The notes under the pieces were generated by a model. It saw nothing but the letters and a program-made list of their open reading frames with translations, did no database searches and was not told where the DNA came from. A DNA stretch of 64,000 nt from JASHUC01 sp963849095 (GTDB taxonomy: Bacteria; Pseudomonadota; Gammaproteobacteria; Steroidobacterales; Steroidobacteraceae). Of this stretch, positions 34,819 to 42,189 are shown piece after piece. Position numbers and translations under genes: made by a program. The stretch spans positions 837,714-901,713 of the forward strand of contig CAWKGA010000001.1 of assembly GCA_963849095.1 (NCBI GenBank), written 5' to 3'. Numbering within the stretch: the stretch's first letter is position 1; each line of letters begins with the position of its first letter.

Positions 34819-35544
34819 TCAGGCTGTTGCGGAGACCCGCTTGCGGCGGAAGCGGATCGCGGCGGCGAGACCGCCCAAGCCGGCCAGCAACATCGTCCAG
34901 GTTGATGGCTCAGGAACCGCGGAGACGTTGACGTTGACGTTATCCAAGCCAACATACTTCGACGTATAGCTGGAATCGGCCAGAAATTCGATCGTCGTGG
35001 AGCTGCTATCGGCCGTGAAGGACAGGGTATCGGTGACCCACTCGTTGGTACTATCGGGGGTCAAGGTGAAAAGTTGCGAGTTTAGGAGCGAGGTGCCGTT
35101 CGCGCTTGCAGTCAATGCAGCCGCACCGAAGCCCGAGGAGTTCCAGTACGTGGAAGCGCCCAAATCGAAGGTCAATTCATAACCCTCGCCGGCCACCGTC
35201 GTGATCGTCTGTTCAATTCCGCCGTAGGGTTTGTTATTCGCTTGGCCCGTCAGATCGACGGCAAACGTACTGCCGTTCCCAGGGCTCGCGCTGAGGCTGT
35301 AGTCGTTCGGCGACGTGAACCAAAATTCGTTGACGTAGCCCGGAACGTTGGTCCAGCCGGGAATGTCGGTTGCGCCGCTGTACTGAAGATCGTCTGAGCC
35401 CAAGCCCGTATTGTTAACCCATACACTGCCGATGTTGGCGAAATCCCCGTTCGTGACCAGGCTCGCATTTGCGTTGGTAACCACCAAAGCCGCCAGCGCG
35501 GCTCCGACCGCGATACCCAATCCGCGAACTTTAGAGCTGCTCAT
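34819..35544 (-). CDS. PEP-CTERM protein, DUF642-like
   Basis: 241 aa from the ATG at 35544 (GGAG 6 nt upstream on the minus strand; a GTG at 35562 is less likely). Signal peptide VRGLGIAVGAALAALVVTNANA. The mature part starts SLVTNGDFANIGSVWVNN and reads like DUF642/carbohydrate-binding jelly-roll proteins (FTSPNDYSLSASPGNGSTFAVDLTGQ; YELTFDLGASTYW; TTIEFLADSSYTSKYVGLDNVNV). The C-terminal PEP-CTERM is VPEPSTWTMLLAGLGGLAAAIRFRRKR. Predicted sigma-54 promoter at 35622-35637. Exported, probably a matrix or surface protein. Confidence 0.88.
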   Translation of the reverse strand: MSSSKVRGLGIAVGAALAALVVTNANASLVTNGDFANIGSVWVNNTGLGSDDLQYSGATDIPGWTNVPGYVNEFWFTSPNDYSLSASPGNGSTFAVDLTGQANNKPYGGIEQTITTVAGEGYELTFDLGASTYWNSSGFGAAALTASANGTSLLNSQLFTLTPDSTNEWVTDTLSFTADSSSTTIEFLADSSYTSKYVGLDNVNVNVSAVPEPSTWTMLLAGLGGLAAAIRFRRKRVSATA

Positions 35545-35621
35545 TTCGATCTCCACTGCCACTCAAGATGAGTCTTGTTCGACGGTTGTCCGGATGTCGC
35601 ACGATCCCTACCGTAGGTCGG

Positions 35622-35637
35622 AGCAAATTCGGGGCCT
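35622..35637 (-). promoter_or_regulatory. Predicted sigma-54 promoter of PEP-CTERM gene
   Basis: Read on the minus strand: AGGCCCCGAATTTGCT, with GG/GC at the correct spacing and a perfect TTGCT -12 box, about 80 bp upstream of the ATG at 35544. The distance to the start codon is close to that at 9641-9656. The rest of the 319-bp intergenic region holds the hipB promoter on its right side. Confidence 0.65.
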
Positions 35638-35824
35638 ATTTTCATAAATCACGCTCCATCAGTGGGTTAAGGCCAGTTCGGTCGGGCTGGCATCGGCATA
35701 AGTAAAAGTTTTCTGACACGCTGACGCTCAGTCCCGGTGTTCATGCCCTGAAGACCGCTGGCTCGTCCCTGCCTTGCAACGGCAGGGTGCCTCGCTCGGC
35801 GAGCAAGCTGCTAAACTACTATAT

Positions 35825-35837
35825 AATACCTGTTATT
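35825..35837 (+). promoter_or_regulatory. AT-rich putative hipBA operator
   Basis: Short inverted repeat AATA-CCTGT-TATT in an AT-rich patch (about 35818-35860) immediately upstream of the second hipB, by analogy with the AT-rich operator of the first HipBA module. The sequence is not the same as that operator, so cross-regulation is not expected. Confidence 0.4.
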
Positions 35838-35863
35838 GTGATTCCTTGCACATAATACGCTCT

Positions 35864-36175
35864 ATGCGGCAGATTATTGAAGCGCGGAGTGTCCTGAGAT
35901 CGCTCGGGCAGCGGCTGCGGCGCGCGCGCCTCGAGCGTAACGACACGATGGCCGTATTCGCCGAGCGGCTCGGCGTATCCGAGCGGACCGTGCGCGCGAT
36001 GGAGCACGGACTGCCGACCGTGCAGATCGGCACCTGGCTGACGGCTCTGTGGATCCTCGATGACTTGCAGCAGTTCGATCTGGTGCTCGCGCCGCGCGAG
36101 AGCCTGATCGACCGCGCTCGCACCGAAAGTGAGGGCCGGCGTCGCCGGCAACGGGCCTCCAGGCGGCGCCGGTGA
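35864..36175 (+). CDS. HipB-like XRE-family antitoxin/repressor
   Basis: 103 aa from the ATG at 35864. XRE helix-turn-helix LGQRLRRARLERNDTMAVFAERLGVSERTVRAMEHGLPTVQIGTWLTALWILD, then an acidic-to-basic tail ending RRRRQRASRRRR. Partner of the HipA gene starting at 36172, with which it overlaps by 4 nt. Second HipBA module of the window. Confidence 0.9.
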   Translation: MRQIIEARSVLRSLGQRLRRARLERNDTMAVFAERLGVSERTVRAMEHGLPTVQIGTWLTALWILDDLQQFDLVLAPRESLIDRARTESEGRRRRQRASRRRR

Positions 36176-37395
36176 AGCACCTCTACGTCTGGGTGCGCCG
36201 CACTGACGGCACGATGACGGTCGCTGGCCGGCTCGTCACGACGGAGCCGGCCGCGGCAGGCCGATTCGAGTCGGAGTTCGAGTATTCCGCGGAGTGGGCT
36301 CGCGACACCGGTGTCTTCGCTCTCGATCCAGTCTCGCTGCCTCTCGGCGGAGCGGGGCGTCGCTTTCGGGCCGAGCAATTCCAGCCGCCCCTCGGCGCAT
36401 TCGACGATGCTCTTCCGGACGACTGGGGCCGCCAGCTGCTGGCGAGGGCGCTCACGTCGGAGGGGAAAGCGCCATCCCCACCGCAGATGCTGCTCGTTCT
36501 GCGCGGAGGAGGAACGGGCGCGCTCGTCTTCACCGAGACGCCCGCAGCCGCAGATATGGCAGAGACTCTCGAGACGCGGTCGCTGTCCGCCTTGCTCGCA
36601 GCAGCCTCGAGATTCGAGGCTGGCACGCTACCGTCCAATGACGAGTTCCGAAAGCTGCTGGAGGGTAGCAGCCGCGTCGGCGGCGCTCGTCCGAAAGCGC
36701 TGGTGCACGACGATGAGGGAGAGTGGGTCGCGAAGTTCCCGAGCCGAATTCGCGACGGAATCCACGACGTCGTGGGCCTCGAAGCTATCTGTCTCGAGCT
36801 CGCTCGGCGCGCTGGCCTCACCGTACCGGAGTCGCGTCTGCAGGCCGTAGGGCGCAGACGAGCTCTGCTCGTGAGGCGGCTCGACGTGATCGGCGAGAGG
36901 GGTCGGATCCACATGGTGAGCATGAGAACGCTCTGCAGGGAGCGCCCGGGCGTCTTCGTCACGAGCTATTCGGATCTCGCCGCCGTTCTCGCCAAGCACT
37001 CGGCTGCGCCCTCAGCAGACCTCTCGAGTCTGTTTCGCTACATGGTGTTCAATGCCGCGATCGGCAACGTCGATGATCACCTGAAGAACTTCTGGATGCT
37101 GGCCTCGCCCTCCGGCTATCGGCTGGCGCCCGCGTTCGATCTGATTCCGGACATCACCGGGCGCCGCGAGCACACCCTTGCCTTTCAATACGGATTCGCG
37201 TGCCCCACGCGGGCCGCCCTGCTCGCGGTTGCGAGCGACTGGCGCGTCCCACAAGCTGCCGAGTCGATCGATCGGGTGGTTGCATCGGTGGCAAGGCTTG
37301 GGCCAACGGCCCGCAAGCTCAGGGTCCGAGGACCAAAGAGCCTCGCGGCGATCGCCGCCGACGTACGTAAGCGGCTCGCGCTGCTGGCGGGCTGA
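36172..37395 (+). CDS. HipA-family serine/threonine kinase toxin
   Basis: 407 aa from a GTG at 36172 overlapping the hipB stop (GTGA). N-terminal couple_hipA domain (FDDALPDDWGRQLLARAL), glycine loop SSRVGGARPKALVHDDEGEWVAKFPSR, catalytic region YMVFNAAIGNVDDHLKNFWML and metal region LAPAFDLIPDI. All the usual kinase motifs are present, so it should be active. It is quite different in sequence from the first HipA, so the two are separate acquisitions rather than a recent duplication. It is followed by the leftmost tRNA-Glu-like att fragment. Confidence 0.9.
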   Translation: MKHLYVWVRRTDGTMTVAGRLVTTEPAAAGRFESEFEYSAEWARDTGVFALDPVSLPLGGAGRRFRAEQFQPPLGAFDDALPDDWGRQLLARALTSEGKAPSPPQMLLVLRGGGTGALVFTETPAAADMAETLETRSLSALLAAASRFEAGTLPSNDEFRKLLEGSSRVGGARPKALVHDDEGEWVAKFPSRIRDGIHDVVGLEAICLELARRAGLTVPESRLQAVGRRRALLVRRLDVIGERGRIHMVSMRTLCRERPGVFVTSYSDLAAVLAKHSAAPSADLSSLFRYMVFNAAIGNVDDHLKNFWMLASPSGYRLAPAFDLIPDITGRREHTLAFQYGFACPTRAALLAVASDWRVPQAAESIDRVVASVARLGPTARKLRVRGPKSLAAIAADVRKRLALLAG

Positions 37396-37465
37396 GGCGA
37401 GCGCAAAGCCGTCAAAGCCAATCGGCGGTTCTCGGCGTGGATTTGTTACAACCTGATGATTTTAT

Positions 37466-37482
37466 TGGCGTCCCCAAAGGGA
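37466..37482 (-). repeat. Short tRNA-Glu 3'-end fragment, possible old att site
   Basis: TGGCGTCCCCAAAGGGA matches the start of the tRNA-Glu 3'-end repeats at 42126 and 43023 with one mismatch over 17 bp, then diverges. It may be the left end of an older element in the same target. Confidence 0.45.
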
Positions 37483-37618
37483 CGCGATAGATGGCCACCT
37501 GGGGTGGTCCGGACGGTGGCACTCCGGGCACGGATGGCCGAGTGTGGTTCGCGATGATTGCGGCAGGCAGCTGCGGTGGAGTGCGCCGACGAGCTCGGTA
37601 TAGGCCTTCGTGGCCGGT

Positions 37619-37637
37619 TATGGTATTGTACACCATA
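37619..37637 (+). promoter_or_regulatory. Palindromic operator of TumE/TumA module 1
   Basis: TATGGT-N7-ACCATA, a perfect 6-7-6 inverted repeat whose right arm reaches the first base of the tumE start codon. No ribosome site is visible between, so the message may be leaderless. The second TumE/TumA module has a palindrome of the same 6-7-6 geometry at 40228-40246. Confidence 0.6.
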
Positions 37638-37927
37638 TGGGCAAGGCGACCCTCATCTTCCGGGACAAGCAGGTGGATCCGGTCGATGGCTCGATCACGG
37701 AGATGGTCCTGTGGCAGCTCGAGGAGCCGGTGCCTGGGAGTAAACACCGCTTCAAGTACCGGCTGTTCTATGGATATCCCGACCGGCCTCTTGTGCGCTA
37801 CGACAACGAGCGCGGCAAGGGCGACCATCGGCACGTTGAGGGGCGCGAGGAACCTTACGGCTTCACGGACGAGAATCGGCTCGTCGAGGATTTCCTGGCG
37901 GACAGGCACCGCCTCGGAGGAAAGTGA
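37637..37927 (+). CDS. TumE-like toxin (DUF6516 family)
   Basis: 96 aa from the ATG at 37637; an upstream in-frame ATG at 37610 lies in the operator. The DUF6516/TumE pattern is LIFRDKQVDPVDGSITEMVLWQLEEPVPGSKHRFKYRLFYGYPDRPLVRYDNERGKGDHRH, with the YDNE/H core. The partner regulator follows after 1 bp. TumE proteins are described as toxins neutralised by the MarR-like TumA; the target is not clear to me. Confidence 0.85.
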   Translation: MGKATLIFRDKQVDPVDGSITEMVLWQLEEPVPGSKHRFKYRLFYGYPDRPLVRYDNERGKGDHRHVEGREEPYGFTDENRLVEDFLADRHRLGGK

Positions 37928-37928
37928 G

Positions 37929-38285
37929 ATGGACAAGCGACGTATCCAGGTTCATGTGGGAACCGCCAAGGACATGGGTCGGCGCTTCATCGATGCATGG
38001 CGCCGGGCCGAGCACGGCGAGCGCGTGCGCGAGGAGCATTTGACCTTCGTGGACTTCAAGCAGCTGCTCGGTACGCTCTCGGATGAGCGGCTGCGATTGC
38101 TGAAGGAAGTTCGGCGCGAGGGCGCCGCTTCAGTTCGTCAGCTCGCCGAGCGGCTTGGACGCGATTACAAGAACGTGCACGAGGATGTCGAGCGTCTGAC
38201 CGCCGCCGGACTGCTCGAGCGCGAGGACGGGCGCGTGATGGCGCCTTACGAGACGATCCTGGCGGAGATGTCGCTCAGTTCGTGA
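37929..38285 (+). CDS. TumA-like HVO_A0114/MarR-type antitoxin regulator
   Basis: 118 aa. Winged helix in the C-terminal half: LSDERLRLLKEVRREGAASVRQLAERLGRDYKNVHEDVERLTAAGLLEREDGRVMAPYETILAEM, characteristic of HVO_A0114-like regulators paired with DUF6516 toxins. Starts 1 bp after tumE. Expected to repress from the 6-7-6 palindrome upstream of tumE. Confidence 0.88.
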   Translation: MDKRRIQVHVGTAKDMGRRFIDAWRRAEHGERVREEHLTFVDFKQLLGTLSDERLRLLKEVRREGAASVRQLAERLGRDYKNVHEDVERLTAAGLLEREDGRVMAPYETILAEMSLSS

Positions 38286-38338
38286 TCGCTTGGCCTCGTT
38301 CCCCGACGACTGCTCGGTGTGGCGATCCTACGGAGACA

Positions 38339-38607
38339 GAAGACATCATCCGCCCTATCTCATTCAGACGAGCGACGACACGTGAAACGGTCATCCTCTT
38401 CGAAAAGATCGCGGACAATTTCCGTCGCCTCCGGTCAATGAGGTACGGGGGCATCCTGCTGAGGCCGGAGCACCCCGAAGCAAGCGTAAAGCACATCATG
38501 CGCGGCGTCGTCCGAAACGGCCTAAGGGTGATTCCGCCTAAGAGGTCCGTGTCGCTGCGCATCGACGCTGATGTGCTGGGGTGGTTCAAAGCCCAAGGGG
38601 CCGGTTA
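38339..38607 (+). pseudogene. BrnT/BrnA-like toxin-antitoxin remnant
   Basis: One open frame holds a piece like the BrnT C-terminus (IIRPISFRRATTRET) followed by a piece like the BrnA RHH antitoxin (RVIPPKRSVSLRIDADVLGWFKAQGAG). It stops at 38607, just where BrnA proteins continue with GYQTRINAVLRAY. The break coincides with the start of a duplicated integrase 3' end, so the BrnA gene was cut by recombination. Not expected to be functional. Confidence 0.5.
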
Positions 38608-38692
38608 GCCGATGCGATCCGAGCGGCCCTCCCGAAGTTCGGGCCCACCGGGCCCGCCAACGTGACGGACCTGCGGGCACGCAAGGCGTAGT
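38608..38692 (+). pseudogene. Integrase 3'-end duplicate
   Basis: About 85 bp nearly identical to the last codons and stop of the integrase at 43236-44519 (GATGCGATCCG..GCGGC.CTCCCGA.GTTCGGGC to the TAG). It begins a roughly 0.6-kb duplicate of the 44438-45210 region that continues into a damaged higB and an intact higA-like gene. Confidence 0.8.
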
Positions 38693-38720
38693 CTCGTGCC
38701 GTCTCATACTGTCCAACTGC

Positions 38721-38736
38721 GTAGCTTTTAGGCTAC
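38721..38736 (+). promoter_or_regulatory. Palindromic higBA operator, copy 1
   Basis: GTAGC-TTTTAG-GCTAC inverted repeat, identical to the one at 44539-44554 before the intact HigBA module, placed directly before the toxin start with a TACAAT -10-like box at its right edge. Confidence 0.6.
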
Positions 38737-38743
38737 AATGCCG

Positions 38744-38845
38744 ACCGTGGAAGTTCGCGAATACCACTCATTCTGCTGCTGTGCGGCGGCGACAAGCGAA
38801 CCCAAGCGAAGGACATCGAACAAGCTCATGAGTACTGGAAAGACT
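38744..38845 (+). pseudogene. HigB/RelE-type toxin with internal deletion
   Basis: The first residues (VEVREY) and the C-terminal coding DNA (from CGGCGGCGACAAGCGAAC) match the intact toxin at 44565-44945, but about 190 bp between them are gone and the frame is shifted. Only the antitoxin gene overlapping its 3' end survives. Confidence 0.8.
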
Positions 38846-39181
38846 ACAAAGCCTGCAAGCCCAAGCCGCCCATTCCGAGCGGCGGTCTACCTCCGAAGCG
38901 AGGCCGAGGTCGCCGCCTACATTGAGGCGATGCTCGAGGACGGCGACGCCCGAGCGGTCCCTGTCGCTCTGCGCACCGTGGCCGAAGCGGTAGGCGGCAT
39001 GGCGGCGCTGGCGCGCAAGACGGGACTGTCCCGCGAGACGCTGTACCGCACGCTTTCCGCGCGCGGCAATCCGCGCCTCGCCACCCTTGCGGCGATCCTC
39101 GGTGCCTTTGGCCTGCGGCTGACGGTGCAGGCGAGGAGCGGCCGCAGTGTCGGCCGGCGCGCCTCTCCTGCGCACGCCTGA
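38828..39181 (+). CDS. HigA-type addiction-module antidote protein (orphan copy)
   Basis: 117 aa, nearly the same protein as that at 44848-45201 (differences mainly at AVYLRSEAEV versus ADHLRSEAEV and in the last 12 residues). Helix-turn-helix VAEAVGGMAALARKTGLSRETLYRTLSARGNPRLATLAAILGAFGLRLTV, the putative addiction module antidote family. Its own toxin gene is destroyed, so it is an orphan antitoxin. It could still neutralise the intact HigB or repress its promoter, since the operators are the same. Confidence 0.85.
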   Translation: MSTGKTTKPASPSRPFRAAVYLRSEAEVAAYIEAMLEDGDARAVPVALRTVAEAVGGMAALARKTGLSRETLYRTLSARGNPRLATLAAILGAFGLRLTVQARSGRSVGRRASPAHA

Positions 39182-39800
39182 GCGCCAGCACTCAGCGCGG
39201 AGGGCTTGCCGTGTCGGCGTCCGACTGGCGCGGCCAGACAGCACGGAGGCCTCGTCCAGGCTGTACCTGGCGCAGGAGGCCCTGGGTTTCACCAGCCTGA
39301 CGGACTTGGACAAGCTCCATGACTCTCTGGAAATGGCGTCCAAGATTATTAACCGCGCACTCGCTGACTTACCAAACGAGCCAGCAGCCGATCTGTCGCC
39401 GCACGTCGCTCGATCTGCATTCTCGAGTGATCCGGCGGCTGCGAGAGGGCACCGTCGGGATCACAGCTGGTGGACTCCGCGCGAGGTTGCTCCTTGTGCA
39501 AGGGTCCCGTCCTGCTCTTGCTCCAATCCTCCGGTGGGCAACCTGCGAGAAGCGAGGCGCCGAGCACGGTGTGGGGAACCGACAGGACAGGTGGTCTCCG
39601 GGGGTGTCGGGGCCCAGCCCTGACCAAGGGTGCTCGTTCAACATTCCGGACTCGTTCCGGAATTGTTGAACGAGGGCCTACCTTGCCCCGTTCCCGCTCC
39701 GGTTCCGGCGCCGGAAGCCTTTCGGAGACACCGCGATTGCCGGCCACGGGATTGAGATCATGCTCCGCGGAGAACTCCTCGAGAGACCCGGCTCATCGGG
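39182..39800. other. Non-coding or degraded accessory DNA
   Basis: No convincing gene. The first 30 bp still match the 3' side of the HigA duplicate (CTGAG..CTCAG hairpin). Then comes a short open stretch (YLAQEALGFTSLTDLDKLHDSLEMASKIINRALADLP, about 39261-39370) that looks like real helical protein sequence but has no start or continuation; I cannot name it. The region also contains the long inverted repeat at 39633-39674. Confidence 0.5.
39633..39674. repeat. 42-bp inverted repeat
   Basis: CTCGTTCAACATTCCGGA and its complement (with one extra base) are separated by 5 nt, giving stems of about 18 bp. No T-run follows, and it is not at the end of a recognisable gene. Confidence 0.7.
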
Positions 39801-39839
39801 CTCCGAATGTCGGTTGGCTATGCCGACCCCTGCATCGTC

Positions 39840-40090
39840 AAGCGCTGGAGTGTGGCCTTACGATATCCGAGCTCATCCGGCGTCGTATCAGGGGGACAGC
39901 CGGTGGTGAGCCGTGGCGATGCGGCGACCGCGAGCCGCATCAATAGGCTCGGGGACACGCTCAAACACCTGTATCCGACGGACAACGGCTGGGCGAGTCC
40001 CGGATGGCCGCCGGCAACAGCAAGCGCTGGCGGTCTCTCGTGACGGAACTCGAGCGCCACGGCGAAGGCGCTGCATCGGGGCAGGTCGTT
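39840..40090 (+). pseudogene. MobC-like mobilisation protein remnant
   Basis: Pieces of a plasmid-mobilisation relaxosome protein in different frames: LECGLTISELIRRRIRG (MobC-type RHH end), then VVSRGDAATASRINRLGDTLKHLYPTDNGW (the RLG..LKHLYP stretch typical of these proteins), then NSKRWRSLVTELERHGEG. At least two frameshifts and no start. It shows that this segment once belonged to a mobilisable element. Confidence 0.5.
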
Positions 40091-40227
40091 GGACATCGAT
40101 CGACATGTTGGCGAAAGTGATCACGCTCGCCCCAGGAGCGGTACGTCCATCGTATCCTGATGATTATAGGCGGAAATGAGCAGAACGGTCGGCGCTGCCG
40201 TGGCCCCGCCGCCGCATGCTTCCGATA

Positions 40228-40246
40228 CATATCGACAAGTGATATG
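40228..40246 (+). promoter_or_regulatory. Palindromic operator of TumE/TumA module 2
   Basis: CATATC-N7-GATATG, a perfect 6-7-6 inverted repeat ending 7 bp before the original tumE start codon at 40254. Same geometry as the operator at 37619-37637 but a different sequence, so each pair probably recognises its own site. Confidence 0.6.
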
Positions 40247-40253
40247 CTTAGGC

Positions 40254-40655
40254 ATGTTCGACGAAGCGATGCAACGCCTTCTCGACTTCGACCGTCGGTG
40301 ATACTGGCTCGTCAACGGCTGGAGCATCCGGTTTCGCGTCGCAGAGGTTGAGGTGAGCACGGCGAGGCCGCACGGGATCAAGTATGCCTTCACGCTCCAC
40401 GATCACGACGGGACGAGGTTGCTGGGCTTCGATAACGCGCACGGTATTCCGCGGGCCGAGGTCTACGATCACCGGCACCGCTTCCGGGATCCGAAGCAGA
40501 TCGTGGCCTACGAATTCCGCGGCGCTGACGAATTGATCTGCGACTTCTTCACCGCCGTGGAGGATGCTTGCAGACGAGAAGAGGTCCCATTCGAGTTCGA
40601 GGCGGATGAGATCGAACTAGAGGTGGAGAACGAGGACGACGAAGATGGCACGTAA
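40254..40655 (+). pseudogene. TumE-like toxin with in-frame TGA
   Basis: From the ATG at 40254 the frame reads MFDEAMQRLLDFDRR, then TGA at 40299-40301, then YWLVNGWSIRFRVAEVEVSTARPHGIKYAFTLHDHDGTRLLGFDNAH, the well-conserved N-terminal half of DUF6516 proteins, on to the stop at 40655. Because the sequence on both sides of the TGA is family-like and in one frame, this is a nonsense mutation of a roughly 130-aa toxin. Restarting at the GTG at 40353 would give 100 aa without the first conserved block. The tumA gene overlaps its 3' end by 11 bp. Confidence 0.75.
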
Positions 40656-41001
40656 GTCACTGACTGAACTGCGCGAGGAGATGCGCGCCGTGGCACGCGG
40701 TGAGCGGAAGGCCTCGCCCCTGCCTGCCGCGCCGTTGCTTGCTGCACTATCGCGAGAGGCCCTCGATCTGCTCGCGATTCTGCTTCACAAGCACCCCGTG
40801 AGCGTCACGGAACTCGTGGAGCGGACGGGCCGGGCGCAGCCAAACATCTCCCGCTCCCTGCAACTCCTTGCCCGATATCGGCTGATCCGGCTTGAGCGGA
40901 AAGGCCGCGAGGTGCGGGCAGAGCCGATTGCGAAGGCCGTACGAGTGGACTTGGCGACCGGCACGTATGAGACGACCCCGCTGTCGGAGGCGGCGGCCTG
41001 A
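40645..41001 (+). CDS. TumA-like HVO_A0114/MarR-type antitoxin regulator
   Basis: 118 aa. Winged helix LSREALDLLAILLHKHPVSVTELVERTGRAQPNISRSLQLLARYRLIRLERKGREVRAEPIAKAVRVDLATG, the HVO_A0114-like type that partners DUF6516 toxins. Intact, although its toxin gene carries a stop codon, so it may now be an orphan repressor. The N-terminus (MARKSLTELREEMRAVARGERKASPLPAAPLL) is the usual linker region. Confidence 0.87.
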   Translation: MARKSLTELREEMRAVARGERKASPLPAAPLLAALSREALDLLAILLHKHPVSVTELVERTGRAQPNISRSLQLLARYRLIRLERKGREVRAEPIAKAVRVDLATGTYETTPLSEAAA

Positions 41002-41125
41002 GTGAGGTGCTCCTCGTTACTGACGCGGGCCGGAAGACGTTGCGGGCGGGGGAGTGCGCGGGATTCAAAGCAGGCACGCCGGACGGCCATCACCCACGCG
41101 GACGGCGCGCCTACGCGGATAGCAA
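41002..41125 (+). pseudogene. Cupin-domain protein remnant
   Basis: VLLVTDAGRKTLRAGECAGFKAGTPDGHHPRGRRA resembles the middle of a cupin protein (V.DEGE..L.AGD.A.FPAG.PDGHHL.NR). There is no start and the frame degenerates after GHHP. It is a short relic between tumA and the MOSC gene. Confidence 0.5.
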
Positions 41126-41192
41126 ACCGCGAAGCCCCACGAGCGGCAAGCAGGTACCCGCACGCGAAGCCGGAGCTCGCAGGAGCTCATCC

Positions 41193-42032
41193 ATGACGAC
41201 CGTTCAGGAGCTCCATGTCTATCCGGTCAAGTCCTGTCGCGGCGTTGTGCAGCAGACCGTTCAGTTGCTGCCGACGGGATTTGAATGGGACCGCCAGTGG
41301 ATGGTGATCGATGCCACCGACACCTTCATCACGCAGCGCACGCACCCGAAGCTTGCAACCATCGAGCCCGTACTGTCTGCTGACGCCCTGCTGTTGAATG
41401 TCGCCGGCTTTGGCTCGCTGCGTATCGCGCTCGACTACCAGGGTGTCCGCACCACGGTTCGCGTGTGGAACGATGTTTGTACGGCCCAGGATCAGGGAGA
41501 GGAGGCGAGCGAATGGCTGAGCGCGGTGCTCGGAGACGCTCTGCGGCTCGTGCGGGCGGGACCGCAGATGGATCGGAAGGCGAACACGCGCTACGCTGGG
41601 CCCGACCCGGCGCCCGTCACATTCGTCGATGGCTACCCCGTTCTGATTTGCAACCGCGCGTCGCTGGATGAGCTCAATGCGCGCATGCCGGTCCCCGTTC
41701 CCATGGCGCGCTTCAGACCGAACCTGGTCCTCGCGGGGCTTGCGCCCTTCGCCGAGGACCGCATCGCAGCGGTCAGAATCGGCGACGTGACACTGCGCCT
41801 CGTGAAACCTTCCACGCGGTGCATCATCACCTCGACCGATCAGCTGACCGGGGAACGCTCGACGAATCCGCTGCCGATTCTGCGGCAATTCCGTTTCAGC
41901 CGCGAACTGACGGGTGTGATGTTCGGCGCGAATGCGGTGATCGCTGGAGGTGTCGGCGGGACAATCGCGCTCGGCGCGCACTGCGCCGCCCGCATGGACG
42001 ATTCGAACGTCGGACCCCCACAATCTGCGTGA
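41193..42032 (+). CDS. MOSC-domain protein (with MOSC N-terminal beta-barrel)
   Basis: 279 aa from the ATG at 41193 (GGAG upstream in CAGGAGCTCATCC); the longer frame upstream is cupin debris. MOSC_N: MTTVQELHVYPVKSCRGVVQQ, GFEWDRQWMVIDATDTFITQRTHPKLATI. MOSC: FVDGYPVLICNRASLDELNARM, MARFRPNLVLAGLAPFAEDRIAAVRIGDVTLRLVKPSTRCIITSTDQLTGERS, which includes the expected Cys in TRCIIT. The family binds molybdenum cofactor and includes N-hydroxylated-compound reductases such as YcbX. Probably a cytoplasmic detoxification enzyme. Last gene before the 42126 att repeat. Confidence 0.9.
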   Translation: MTTVQELHVYPVKSCRGVVQQTVQLLPTGFEWDRQWMVIDATDTFITQRTHPKLATIEPVLSADALLLNVAGFGSLRIALDYQGVRTTVRVWNDVCTAQDQGEEASEWLSAVLGDALRLVRAGPQMDRKANTRYAGPDPAPVTFVDGYPVLICNRASLDELNARMPVPVPMARFRPNLVLAGLAPFAEDRIAAVRIGDVTLRLVKPSTRCIITSTDQLTGERSTNPLPILRQFRFSRELTGVMFGANAVIAGGVGGTIALGAHCAARMDDSNVGPPQSA

Positions 42033-42125
42033 GAAGGGCGCCGGGAGCGCGCAGGAACGGAGTAGACCGAACTAGACCGAGGGGAGCACTAGACCGGCTC
42101 GTGTTGTTATAAGTCATTGAATTTA

Positions 42126-42170
42126 TGGCGTCCCCAACGGGAATCGAACCCGTGTTACCGCCATGAAAGG
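42126..42170 (-). repeat. tRNA-Glu 3'-end repeat (att site)
   Basis: Read on the minus strand, this is the 3' half of a tRNA-Glu(TTC) (CCTTTCATGGCGGTAACACGGGTTCGATTCCCGTTGGGGACGCCA). The 5' half is missing, so it is not a tRNA gene. It matches 43023-43067 with two mismatches, and the flank before TGGCG (AAGT.ATTGA) is shared as well. The two copies bracket the HepT/MntA pair. Confidence 0.82.
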
Positions 42171-42189
42171 CGGGTACGTGCACGGCATC

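Noticed and set aside
40299..40301. TGA in the tumE frame as a selenocysteine codon
   Set aside because: No SECIS-like structure was identified and DUF6516 toxins are not selenoproteins; a nonsense mutation is simpler.
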